Positions 1 through 8,049 of a DNA stretch of 45,620 nt are shown piece by piece. This DNA is from Helicobacter bilis ATCC 51630 (GTDB lineage Bacteria > Campylobacterota > Campylobacteria > Campylobacterales > Helicobacteraceae), in contig NZ_JMKW01000019.1 in assembly GCF_000686565.1 (NCBI RefSeq), positions 1 through 45,620 of the forward strand, read 5' to 3'. A program made the position numbers and the translations under genes. The notes under the pieces were generated by a model. The model was not told where the DNA came from. It made no database searches and saw nothing but the letters and a program-made list of their open reading frames with translations. Numbering within the stretch: position 1 is the first letter of the stretch; the number at the start of each line of letters is the position of its first letter.

Positions 1-27
1 TTTCTTTCACTTGATTTGATAGCATTG

Positions 28-316
28 CTACTTCTTTCTCTCTTTTATTGTTATTTTGCCTAATATGCCTAAAGCACTTTGATTTTGTGCATCTCTTGTG
101 GCTACTTCGTTTTGGTCTATGGTTAATGCTGTTTGGACTGCACTTTGAAATACGCCTAAAAATGTTTTTGCCATAAAATCACTATATGCTAGGGCTTTTT
201 GGTCGTCTGTAAAAGCATAGCTCTATTAAAACATATTTTGGCATATACTTTACAAAGCTATCTAAGGCATCTTTATAATTTAGCTATCTTTCATCTTAGC
301 TTCTATAAAAAACTAA
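28..316 (-). pseudogene. Decayed gene remnant with several frameshifts
   Basis: Reading the minus strand, three overlapping frames give pieces that join into one protein-like string. The pieces are FFIEAKMKDS (about 283-316), then YKDALDSFVKYMPKYVLIE (about 219-282), then a piece starting YAFTDDQKALAYSDFMAKTF that runs to a TAG stop at 28-30. Each switch needs a frame change and a stop lies in every single frame, so this is the 3' end of a dead gene. I do not recognise the family. It lies directly downstream of riboflavin synthase on the same strand. Confidence 0.45.
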
Positions 317-376
317 GATTCTGAAAGTCAAAATTCTCTTGTGTAATGCAGTTAAGAAACAACCTGCGAACTTTTA

Positions 377-1012
377 TCAATACAAAAGCGTTATAGAATC
401 ATACATATCCTGCATGGCTTGTTTTTTACTAGGCTTATTGTGAGTTAGCATATATTTATGAAACATATTTGCAATGCTTCGTGTGATAATGTCTGTCTCA
501 ATATTTACTCTACGACCTATCTTGTAATCCATAAAAAGTGTATTCTGCATTGTATGTGGGATTATCACAAGGCTAAAGCTAGAATCTTGCACTTCATGTA
601 TCGTAAGGCTAATGCCATCAATACATACACTTCCCTTATCTACCATGTAAGATAGGGCTTTTTGCGTTGTTTCTATGTAAAAAACATGCTGATTTGCCTG
701 CATTTCTCTAAACTTTATCACGCCGATAGAATCAATATGCCCCTGCACGATATGTCCATGCAATCCATCGCCTAAACGCAAGGCTGGCTCGATATGCACT
801 AGCCCTTGCAGGTTTTCTGTGGCGATTAATGAGGCACTCTCTTTACTAAGCTCTACGCTAAAATGCGTTTTTGTGCTTTCTATGGCGGTAAGACATGCAC
901 CATTGACTGCTATGCTATCGCCTATATTTGGGTTTAAATCAGATTCTAAACACAGGATTTGATCGCGATAAAAACGCACTTTTGCAAATTGTCTCACAAG
1001 TCCGCTAAACAT
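377..1012 (-). CDS. ribE: Riboflavin synthase alpha subunit
   Basis: The enzyme dismutates two 6,7-dimethyl-8-ribityllumazine molecules to riboflavin plus a pyrimidine, the last step of riboflavin synthesis in the cytosol. The protein shows the two tandem lumazine-binding barrels of the family. The first starts MFSGLVRQ and contains GDSIAVNGACLT. The second contains GDGLHGHIVQGHIDSIG and GSVCIDGISLTI. An upstream ATG at 1024 exists, but the internal ATG at 1012 has GGAG at ideal spacing and gives the family-typical N-terminus (MF-S/T-G-L), so 1012 is chosen (211 aa). The length is normal. It supplies flavin for, among others, the flavoproteins of the complex I locus in this window. Confidence 0.92.
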   Translation of the reverse strand: MFSGLVRQFAKVRFYRDQILCLESDLNPNIGDSIAVNGACLTAIESTKTHFSVELSKESASLIATENLQGLVHIEPALRLGDGLHGHIVQGHIDSIGVIKFREMQANQHVFYIETTQKALSYMVDKGSVCIDGISLTIHEVQDSSFSLVIIPHTMQNTLFMDYKIGRRVNIETDIITRSIANMFHKYMLTHNKPSKKQAMQDMYDSITLLY

Positions 1013-1056
1013 AACTTTCTCCATACTAAATGCGTAATCTTACCATAATCATGTGG

Positions 1057-1491
1057 TTACTCAATATTTGTGCTGTTTTTTTGTCTTGTATGCAGCATGA
1101 TTGTAACTTCATCTAGCTGTTTTGTCTCTTGTTTGTTGTTTTCTAGCGTTTGTGCATCTTTGGCTTTGTTGTAGAGATATAGCGTTTTTTCATGCTCTAG
1201 GTGTGCTATGCGGATTTGCTGCTTAATGTATTCTTGCTCTTCTTTCAAAATGCCTATTTGCCTTTGAATCTCGTGTATTTCATAAAGATAGGCTTGGATA
1301 GAATCTTTTTGACTTTGATAAGCACTGAAGCTACCAGATGAGGGCATAGGAATACTAGCAATCTGCGTATTGATAGAATCTATATCAGCATATTTACGCG
1401 TGATTAATGTTTGATTGCGTAATAGGTTTTTTTCCTGCATATCAAGTTGTTGCTTTGCGATTTTTACAAGATTAACAAGCTGTTTTGTCAT
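1057..1491 (-). CDS. Coiled-coil protein, possibly FliJ-like
   Basis: This is a 144-residue protein that is almost entirely charged helix and predicted coiled coil. It has a short proline/serine break (IPMPSSGSFSAY) near residue 50, so it should fold as a helical hairpin. There is no signal peptide or membrane segment. The start at 1491 (MTKQLVNLVKIAK) has AAGGA six bases upstream; a longer reading from 1518 lacks a ribosome site. Size and shape fit FliJ, the central stalk of the flagellar export ATPase, which is poorly conserved in sequence. That assignment is inference from shape only; an unrelated coiled-coil protein is possible. It ends about 45 bp before ribE and may be co-transcribed with it. 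Confidence 0.5.
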   Translation of the reverse strand: MTKQLVNLVKIAKQQLDMQEKNLLRNQTLITRKYADIDSINTQIASIPMPSSGSFSAYQSQKDSIQAYLYEIHEIQRQIGILKEEQEYIKQQIRIAHLEHEKTLYLYNKAKDAQTLENNKQETKQLDEVTIMLHTRQKNSTNIE

Positions 1492-1663
1492 AACATGTCC
1501 TTGAATACAAATAAGCACTCTGCATTATAGCATGTGATTTTGAAACTACATTAAAACGCTATGGCTAGATTCTATATTTGGCTAAATCTCACTTTGCTTC
1601 TAATACTTTTTTGTAAATTAGAATCTATTGTCTCAATTAAAAGGGAAATTATATTGCTAAAGT

Positions 1664-2080
1664 GTGTTTATAGCTTTTCTTTCATTTTCTATTTTACATG
1701 CAGACATACTAAAAGAATGTAAAAGTGATGAAGATTTTATAAGCGGTTGTTAGAGAGAAAATATTATTACAATGGGAATCTATTGAGTAGAAAGACCGTA
1801 CAAAAATGACAAAATAGAAAGCATAGAAAAAAGGTATGATGAAAATGGAAAATTGCGATTAGAATCATCAGTTTTAAATAATCTATTGCATGGAGATATG
1901 AGATTCTACACAGAAGATAAAAAGCTGCTAACCTTGATTAAAACACAGGGCGGCAAGTTTATAAGCGCTAAATGCTTTAATGATAAAGCCTTAACAAATA
2001 AAGATTTAGAAGAGACGGATAAACTTAAAAGCATTAGCCAAGCAATTAAATATTTACAAGAGATATGCCTTAAAAAGTGA
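1664..2080 (+). pseudogene. YwqK/MORN-like exported protein, broken by two in-frame stops
   Basis: One reading frame runs from GTG at 1664 to the stop ending at 2080, interrupted only by TAG at 1751-1753 and TGA at 1784-1786. Read through, it begins with a signal-peptide-like stretch (VFIAFLSFSILHA). It continues with VERPYKNDKIESIEKRYDENG, a pattern typical of YwqK-family MORN-like repeat proteins that Helicobacter carries in many copies. The last 75 codons after the second stop remain open. Same-frame stops without indels suggest recent inactivation by point mutation. A shortened product from TTG at 1853 is possible but unlikely. Confidence 0.55.
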
Positions 2081-2158
2081 TACCAAATAGACTTTGATTA
2101 AAGCCATATAGCATACTTTTAGATTCTATGTTTAAGATTTAATTCTAGATGATAAAAG

Positions 2159-2264
2159 TTGTCGTGTTGAGCGGAGCAAAACATCTAATGTAGAATCTAA
2201 GCAAAGCCTAAATTCTAAAACAGATTCAAATAAAGATTTTTCACCTATGGCTTAAAACGACAAG
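2159..2264. repeat. Degenerate copy of the palindromic repeat element (intergenic)
   Basis: The left end is TTGTCGTGTTGAGC and the right end GGCTTAAAACGACAAG. Between them lie ACATCTAATGTAGAATCT and AAAGATTTTTCACCTATGG. These correspond, with mismatches, to the TGTCATACTGAGC, GTATCTAAAAA, GATTTTTCGCCT and ...ATGACA blocks of the copies inside mod. It sits in the gap after the YwqK pseudogene, where no selection keeps it in frame, and it is more diverged than the genic copies. Confidence 0.6.
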
Positions 2265-2343
2265 AATCTAAATCAAAGTATAAAACCTGACACCTAGTAT
2301 CTGTCAAGGGGAAATTTGATGATAAACCAACAAGTAACTTCTA

Positions 2344-2354
2344 CCCCCCCCCCC
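2344..2354. repeat. C11 homopolymer tract, intergenic
   Basis: Eleven consecutive C residues lie 22 bp beyond the stop of the MerR gene. On the plus strand a short reading frame (ATG at about 2320, preceded by AAGGGG) runs into the tract, but in all three possible registers it closes within about 30 codons. Helicobacter uses such tracts for slipped-strand phase variation. Here it may be a remnant of a lost phase-variable gene or may modulate the 3' end of the MerR transcript. Confidence 0.7.
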
Positions 2355-2376
2355 TGTGCCTTGAAAATGTAATATG

Positions 2377-2781
2377 TTATTTTGCCTTACCCTTAGAATC
2401 TGGGGGCCATTGATATGCCGTGTTGTTTGGGTTTAGATAGTCAATACCTGTTTTTATCATCTCATTGTATAGGGCGATATGCAGAATCTCAAGCTCTTTA
2501 TTTAACAAATCAAAATGCCGCTCTAATAGCTCTTTTCTCTCTTTTGTAGTCTCTATACCACCCCTTGTAAGCTTGATATAGTGCTTAATGTCATCTATAC
2601 TCATACCACAACTTCTTAGGCAATCTACCCATTCCACCCACACAATATCGCTTTTTGCAAAGTAACGCACCCCATTTTCATCGCGTTCTACAAATGGGAA
2701 TAGCCCCTTATCTGCCCAGAATCTTATCTTTCTTGAAGGGATATTTATCATTCTCTCAACTTCTATGATTGTATATGCCAT
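2377..2781 (-). CDS. MerR-family transcriptional regulator
   Basis: This 134-residue protein has an N-terminal winged-helix MerR domain. Its pattern is YTIIEVERMINIPSRKIRFWADKGLFP, then RDENGVRYFAKSDIVWVEWV, then a CGMSIDDIKHYIKL helix, followed by a C-terminal dimerisation coiled coil. The family binds the spacer of promoters and distorts it. No cysteine metal site is evident, so the effector is unlikely to be a classic heavy metal; members of this type often respond to stress or small molecules. The start at 2781 has AAAGGA seven bases upstream. It lies 75 bp downstream of the restriction gene on the same strand. Its targets cannot be read from the sequence. Confidence 0.85.
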   Translation of the reverse strand: MAYTIIEVERMINIPSRKIRFWADKGLFPFVERDENGVRYFAKSDIVWVEWVDCLRSCGMSIDDIKHYIKLTRGGIETTKERKELLERHFDLLNKELEILHIALYNEMIKTGIDYLNPNNTAYQWPPDSKGKAK

Positions 2782-2856
2782 TTGTTGTCCTTTATAGCAT
2801 TTTTATCGCATAAAGATTTAAGCTAAATTTATACCCTTATAGATTCTACGCTCCAC

Positions 2857-5448
2857 TTACGCCCCCAGCACCACTTTTCTAAATTCGTTTTGAAACTCCA
2901 CTTGCTTTTCTTTATCGCCGACACTAAAAAACCCAAGCCCCCTTAGCCTTAGATTCTTAGCATTCTTTTGCTTCTCTCTCACGCTTACAAGCTCACTCTC
3001 TAAATCTAGCAAAAGATTCTCTTTCCACTTATCATTAGGTTCTAGTTGCTCCCCCTTAGCCTCTATCACGCATTCAAATAGCACTTCCTTATTATCCCCA
3101 CTCACACCAAAAAACACAAAATCCGGGTTAAACCCCCGCACCTCCCCCGCATTATCCCTACTAAAAAGCTTAAATTCACTAAAGCATTCATTGCGTATCA
3201 CGCACCAGTGCTGATATGTTTCATCTAGCCTGTCTTTATACTCATTGATAAAGGCTAAAAACGCCCCTTCATAGCTAGAATCCGCTTTTAGCATTTTGTC
3301 ATACACTAGCCATTGATATTTGCTTTTTTCTAGCTCCTTTTCACTCCATAGCTCTCTAGCCTTTAGCGTAAAATACTTTATCCTAAATGGCTCTATCTCC
3401 CACTTTGCACCCTTAGCGTTTAGAATCTCTTTTAGCCTTTTTACTATGAAAGTTGCGATATGCAGTTGCGATGCCCTGCTAAATTCCTGCTTTTTGTGAA
3501 ACCGCACTTCAAGCGTATATAAATGCTTTTCTATAAACTCCCTTTTACTCCCCACTTCACGCAGATTTTTTAGCATATTAAAGCCTATGCCCTCTTTATT
3601 CATCGCCTTTAGAAACACCGCTTTATTGATAGATTTTAAGCTCTTTATAGCAAATTCATCTTCGCTAAATTCTTGCTTTTTATAGGCTTCTACTTGCGAT
3701 TTTTCCCTGCTATTTAAAAGCGGTATAGAGAGTGTGCTTATAGTATTTTCTATCTCTTTTGCTTTGTGAAACAAACTCTCATTTTCCTTAAGCTTTCTTA
3801 TATCATTACTCATTATGGGTAAGCTTAGATTCTCATCTTTTTGCGAAGTCGTAGCAGAATCTCTAGCCAAATCTCTAGTAGCACTTTTAGCAAACTCCCT
3901 TGCAAGTGTGAGTGCCTTTTCTTGTGGTTGTAGTTTGTAGAGAGTCCTTGTATCCTGTGCGGGGGTGCCTTGATTTTCTAGCTCTTTTTGTAAAGCAGTG
4001 ATATAGCCACTCTCATTGAAAGAATGATAGCTCAAAGCCTCTAGCACATCTAAGGCATTTTGCTCATTATCAAACTTCCTTTTATCCACTTCATAGCCCT
4101 CTTTGTAGCCAAAGGGATAATACCTAGCCCCTCTCCCTATAAGCTGGGCATTGCTCGTTGTGTTCTTATTATCCTTAGCATTATCAAGTCGCACGATGTC
4201 AAAGAGATTTAGCACATCCCAGCCCTCATTTAGTCTATCTACGGCAAATATCACACGCAAAGCATTATCCTTAGATTCTAGAGTATTGACCCTTTTTTGA
4301 TTTGCTTGCAAGTCTATTTCATCATTCATATTTATGCAGTAGCTTTTATCAAAACTCGCCTTTATATGCTCCGCTACCTTTATCGCATAGTTTTCAAACG
4401 CCCTTTCAAAATAGCCCTTTGCCCTTTGTAGTAGCTCATCTCCACTAGAATCCACATTTTGCAAAAATCTCTCAATCTCTCTAGAATCTAGCTTTTCTAA
4501 AAACTCATAAAAGCCCTTTTCATTCTCTTTTGACTTAGCGATACTCCCACTTTTAAAGAGTATCACAGGCTTTACATACACGCTAGAATCTCTGCCTACA
4601 AACTGCCGAAAAAGGCTCAAAATACACGCCCCTAAATATAGCTCCTTTAGCTCCCTACTCTCATATTTGACTAAAAAGATTTTCTTACTATATCTATCGT
4701 TATAAAACTCTTTTAAAGCGTATTCATACACGATTTTATCTCTATATTTTTTTAGCACATTTTCATCATTTGGTATCGTGGCACTAAATTCTAGCAAGAG
4801 ATTTTCGCTATTTTGTTGCAAGGCATTTTGTATCGTCCCCTCCCAGCTTTGCTTCTCTGTCTCTTGTGCTTTATTGAGCTTTTTTCTAGTCTCTGTGTTT
4901 AGATGGTGTGCTTCATCAGCGATAAGCACGATTTTACGCCCCTTTAAATCCGCTAGAGTTAGGCTATTTTCTCTCTCTTGTGTGAAGAGTGAATGCAGTC
5001 CTTGAATGGTATTAAAGCTTATATTTATGCTTTCACTATCACACGCGCTAAAGCTATCCACACTTCTTACTTCCACGCGTTTAGAATCTATGATGATACT
5101 CTCGCTAAAGAGATATTTGCTACTTGCTTTTCCGCAAAAATTATCCCTAGTTTTTTCCACAATCGCACTAGAATTGACAAAAAACACAAACTCCCTATAT
5201 CCCCTTTTATACAAATCCAGCATTAACGCCGCCATTATAAGCGTTTTCCCACTGCCTGTTGCCATATTAAATAATAAATGATTTATATTAGGCTTTTGCC
5301 TTTGTAAAAGGTAGTGTTGTAAGGCTTCTTTTTGATACGCTCTTAGCTCTTTGCTTAGATTCTCACTTATATAGCTTGGTATCTCCACATTTGCATATTT
5401 TAAAGCACTCTTTAGCTCATCACTTAGCTTTTGTGTATTTTCACTCAT
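2857..5448 (-). CDS. res: Type III restriction endonuclease subunit
   Basis: This is an 863-residue SF2 helicase-nuclease that pairs with the upstream mod gene. Walker A is ATGSGKT at about residues 63-69. Walker B is DEAH at about 178-181. Later helicase motifs are RLNEGWDVLNLFDIVRL and QLIGRGARYYPF. A C-terminal PD-(D/E)xK nuclease is visible as PDFVFF at about 775 and ECVIEAKGE with E796 and K798. Type III Res translocates or slides on DNA using ATP and cuts when two head-to-head unmodified sites meet, and it needs Mod for target recognition. The start at 5448 has AAAGGG upstream. If mod is out of frame, Res should be inactive, since Res acts only in complex with Mod. Confidence 0.93.
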   Translation of the reverse strand: MSENTQKLSDELKSALKYANVEIPSYISENLSKELRAYQKEALQHYLLQRQKPNINHLLFNMATGSGKTLIMAALMLDLYKRGYREFVFFVNSSAIVEKTRDNFCGKASSKYLFSESIIIDSKRVEVRSVDSFSACDSESINISFNTIQGLHSLFTQERENSLTLADLKGRKIVLIADEAHHLNTETRKKLNKAQETEKQSWEGTIQNALQQNSENLLLEFSATIPNDENVLKKYRDKIVYEYALKEFYNDRYSKKIFLVKYESRELKELYLGACILSLFRQFVGRDSSVYVKPVILFKSGSIAKSKENEKGFYEFLEKLDSREIERFLQNVDSSGDELLQRAKGYFERAFENYAIKVAEHIKASFDKSYCINMNDEIDLQANQKRVNTLESKDNALRVIFAVDRLNEGWDVLNLFDIVRLDNAKDNKNTTSNAQLIGRGARYYPFGYKEGYEVDKRKFDNEQNALDVLEALSYHSFNESGYITALQKELENQGTPAQDTRTLYKLQPQEKALTLAREFAKSATRDLARDSATTSQKDENLSLPIMSNDIRKLKENESLFHKAKEIENTISTLSIPLLNSREKSQVEAYKKQEFSEDEFAIKSLKSINKAVFLKAMNKEGIGFNMLKNLREVGSKREFIEKHLYTLEVRFHKKQEFSRASQLHIATFIVKRLKEILNAKGAKWEIEPFRIKYFTLKARELWSEKELEKSKYQWLVYDKMLKADSSYEGAFLAFINEYKDRLDETYQHWCVIRNECFSEFKLFSRDNAGEVRGFNPDFVFFGVSGDNKEVLFECVIEAKGEQLEPNDKWKENLLLDLESELVSVREKQKNAKNLRLRGLGFFSVGDKEKQVEFQNEFRKVVLGA

Positions 5449-5500
5449 TTTTGCCCTTTCTTTTTGTTATTAAAATCTTTGTTATTTTCTAAAGAAGCTT

Positions 5501-5584
5501 TGCTTTGAGTTTGCGTAGCAAACGAAAAATCTCTTTTGGATTCTGTGTTTTTAGATACTTCGCCTAAAGGCTCAGTATGACAAG
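5501..5584. repeat. Palindromic repeat element between mod and res
   Basis: Read on the minus strand it begins TTGTCATACTGAGCC, followed by the GCCT-TT-AGGC hairpin, GAAGTATCTAAAAA and an AGAATCC box. It then has an ATTTTTCG box and a second hairpin GTTTGC-TAC-GCAAAC. The second inverted end is eroded. It encodes CHTEPLGEVSKNTESKRDFS in a small open frame (5445-5681) that overlaps the end of mod. That frame consists almost wholly of repeat sequence, and I do not regard it as a gene. Confidence 0.7.
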
Positions 5585-5602
5585 GGGCGACATATAAATT
5601 TG

Positions 5603-5643
5603 TGTCATTGCGAGATTTTGACTTGTCAAAATCGTGGCAATCT
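5603..5643. repeat. Second-family repeat (GTCATTGCGA type) with perfect hairpin
   Basis: A 9-bp perfect inverted repeat GATTTTGAC-TT-GTCAAAATC (5614-5633) is flanked by TGTCATTGCGA on one side and CGTGGCAATCT on the other. These outer ends match the widespread bacterial repeat whose translation gives HCERSEAI-like peptides. It lies next to the first-family element in the short spacer between mod and res. Confidence 0.7.
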
Positions 5644-5661
5644 ATATTAAAATCCACTCTT

Positions 5662-7973
5662 TCACTCATCATTTTCCCCATAAAAGATTCTATTAAGCTC
5701 CTTTAGCTCTTTACTCACTCCATACTCACTATCCTCTATATCATCATACAAAACATAGTCCATATTAGAATCTAAAATCGCATATAAAACCTTTAGCTTT
5801 TCATCAAGGCTTAATGCGTGAAATTCCTTATCCTTTAGCATATCTTGTATATCCACTCTATAATCTACAAAGGCTTTAGATTCTAGCTCTTTTTCTATAC
5901 TTGTCATATTGAGCGATAGCGAAATATCTTTATGCAAATCTCTTGTAGATTCTACATTTTTAGATACTTCGCCTAAAGGCTCAGTATGACAAGCTAAATT
6001 TTTTATTCTCTCTTTATATATTGCATTTAAAGGCATAAGCTCTGCATAGATAAAGCTTCCACCTCCTTGCCAATCTACCGCTTTGCTAATCCCCCCTTGC
6101 TCTCCAGCTACCACCTTTTTTAACCGCTCTTTTGTGATAGATTCTATATAGTCCATTTGCTCTATGCCTATAAATCGCCTTTTCATTTTATGTGCGACTG
6201 CTAGAGTTGTGCCACTTCCAGCAAAAAAGTCCATAATTAAGTCGCCCTCTTGCGTGGATATTTCTATAATGCGTTTTAACAAAGCTTCGGGTTTAGGCGT
6301 GGCAAAAAGCGGGGTATTGTTATTTTGAGATTCTGCCATTTTGTCATTTTGAGCCTGTGAAACAGGCGAAAAATCTCTACTAGAATCCACTTTTTCTAAA
6401 GAAACTTTATTTTTAGATACTTCGCCTAAAGGCTCAGTATGACAAGCAAAAAGGGCTTTTATTTCTTGTTTAGCTACTTGATTGTGTCCGCACTCGTCAT
6501 ATTTCCAAAAAGTTTTTACAACAACTCCTTGTTGCACTTCGCTTAAAAATTGTTTTATTTGTGGTTTAGAATCTCCATTTTTGCCAAAATAAATCCTATT
6601 GTCTTGTAACATTTTTTCATAGTTTTCTTTTGAAGTTTGCCAACAACTCCCACTAGGCGGATAAACTATTTTTCCGCTTGGCGTAGTTATAGGATAGTCA
6701 TACTTTTCTGTGTAGGTTTTAACCGAAAATCCACCTGTTTTCCACCTACCTCTTGGGTCATTATCTGGGTTTGTATATCTAGCATTCATTTCCTTTGTTC
6801 GAGGCAACAAGTTTGGTCTCCAAGTTTCTTTTTTCTTGGCATAAATTAAAATAAAATCGTGGTTATCACTAAGCCACTTTGCATCGTTTGCTGGTGAATA
6901 TTTTTTTTCCCAACAAATTGTGGCTACAAAGTTATTCCCCCCCCCCCCGCACGATTAAATATCTCATCGCAAAGCACTTTTAAATAGGCTTGTTCGTTAT
7001 CATCGCATTGGATAAATATCACGCCATCATCGCTTAGAAAATCCCTTGCAATTTCTAGGCGATTTTTCATAAAGGTAAGCCAAGTGGAGTGATTGAAGTT
7101 ATCATTATAATTAAAGCTATCATTGCCTGTATTATAAGGTGGGTCAATATAGATTAGTTTTACTTTATTTGCAAACTTCTTTTTTAAAGAATGCAAAGCT
7201 AAAAGGTTATTGCCTTTTATGAGTAGGCTAGGACTTGTGCTTAAGCACTCTTTAAGCCCTGCGTTTTCTTTTTCGTCATTTTGAGATTTTGCAGTTGCTT
7301 CGTGTTTTGTTTCGTCATTTTGAGCCTGTGAAACAGGCGAAAAATCTAGTTTAGATTCTGTATTTTTAGATACTTCGCCTAAAGGCTCAGTATGACAAGC
7401 TAAATTTTCGTGGCAATCCACACTAGAATCTAGCTTTTTATGGATTGCTTCACTTCGTTCGCAATGACTAAATGAGCTGCTATTGTTTCGCTGGGTTGGT
7501 TGCTTAGAATCTTGGCATTCTATGAGTTCAAAATTGTGAAGCATCTTTTTAGAAAATAAAACATCTATCTCACTCTTAGCCAACACTTCGTTAAAAAATA
7601 TTTCCTTAATCTTTTGCTTCTCATCTCTGCTTTGTCCGCCTTTTAGAATGCAGTCTTTAAAGGGGAAGTTTAGCACGACTTTTGAAGTGTTTTCAAAGCT
7701 AGATTCTAACTGCAAGCCGATTTTATTACTAAAAGCAGTGTAGGATTTATTAAGCATTCTTAACTTTAAAAAGTCTAAGAATTTATCCTTTTCAAAGACT
7801 GCTATGCTATCAATGCGTGTGAAAAACCGCTCTCTAAACTCGGCATTTTCTAGCAAAAAGCCTAAAAGCTCTCTATCATAATCTATGGCTAGAGTGCGCA
7901 CATTTTCTAAGCTAATAAACCTTTCTTGTAAGATTTGTAGTAGGTTATGCTCTTTTTGCCCTGCTTTTTGCAT
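5662..7973 (-). CDS. mod: Type III DNA methyltransferase, phase-variable, out of frame as read
   Basis: This N6-adenine methyltransferase is the specificity and modification subunit of the Res/Mod pair. The start at 7973 (MQKAGQKEHN) has AAGGA seven bases upstream. The first frame gives 349 residues, with the catalytic motif DPPY at about 277-280. It then meets G12 (6937-6948) and stops at once (GGGGITL). With 10 or 13 G the frame continues without a break through GGGGNNFVATICWEKKY into the second frame, which contains the SAM motif DFFAGSGTT. That order, DPPY before FAGSG, is the beta class of Type III Mods. A 13-G allele gives 770 residues. Three segments (about residues 160-236, plus two in the C-terminal half) are repeat elements inserted in frame at linker positions. 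As sequenced the gene is OFF. Confidence 0.92.
5901..5993. repeat. Palindromic repeat element, in-frame insertion in the mod C-terminal region
   Basis: The two ends are inverted repeats: TTGTCATATTGAGC at 5901 and GCTCAGTATGACAAG ending at 5993. The GCCT-TT-AGGC hairpin, AGATACTTC and an AGATTCT box lie inside. On the mod strand it is translated CHTEPLGEVSKNVESTRDLH and onwards, between KERIKNLA and IEKELESKAF. The coding frame is kept. Confidence 0.85.
6341..6446. repeat. Palindromic repeat element, in-frame insertion next to the mod SAM motif
   Basis: The ends are TTGTCATTTTGAGCC (6341) and GGCTCAGTATGACAAG (to 6446). Both internal hairpins are intact: GCCTGT-GAA-ACAGGC and GCCT-TT-AGGC. 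Translated within mod it reads CHTEPLGEVSKN, about 14 further residues, then RDFSPVSQAQNDK. It falls between FWKYDECGHNQVAKQEIKALF and PLFATPKPEALLKRI. In relatives that join is a short loop just before the FAGSG motif. Confidence 0.88.
6937..6948. repeat. G12/C12 phase-variation tract inside mod
   Basis: Twelve consecutive C on the plus strand (G on the coding strand) sit between codons for EIFNRA and NNFVATI. With 12 G the frame ends at TAG nine codons after the tract begins. With 10 or 13 G the two halves join into one Mod protein. This is the classic slipped-strand switch of Helicobacter and Campylobacter contingency genes, where Mod switching can change expression of many genes (phasevarion). 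Confidence 0.93.
7311..7399. repeat. Palindromic repeat element, in-frame insertion in the mod N-terminal region
   Basis: The ends are TTCGTCATTTTGAGCC and GGCTCAGTATGACAAG, with hairpins GCCTGT-GAA-ACAGGC and GCCT-TT-AGGC and an AGATTCT box in the middle. The translation is CHTEPLGEVSKNTESKLDFS followed by PVSQAQNDE. It lies about 80 residues upstream of DPPY in a region with no recognisable Mod motif, directly next to a second-family element. Confidence 0.88.
7409..7468. repeat. Second-family repeat (HCERSEAI type), in frame in mod
   Basis: The coding strand begins GTCATTGCGAACGAAGTGAAG and ends GTGGATTGCCACG, with an AGATTCT box between. It is translated HCERSEAIHKKLDSSVDCHE. HCERSEAI-like peptides are a well-known product of translating a dispersed bacterial repeat. 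It is stacked on the first-family element, so together they add roughly 65-75 residues to the Mod N-terminal region. Confidence 0.8.
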
Positions 7974-8049
7974 TGTGTATCCTTTAAATTTATTATGCGT
8001 AATTGTAGCTAAAGATTGATAATTGCGTGTTTTGTGCAAGAGAGAAGCC

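Noticed and set aside
5445-5681. 78-codon open frame between mod and res
   Set aside because: It is made almost entirely of two repeat elements (CHTEPLGEVSKN and the GTCATTGCGA type), overlaps the end of mod and the start of res, and has no recognisable domain.
5501-7468. Repeats in the RM locus as a CRISPR array
   Set aside because: The units are irregularly spaced, of differing length, partly coding and bounded by inverted ends, without uniform spacers or cas genes.
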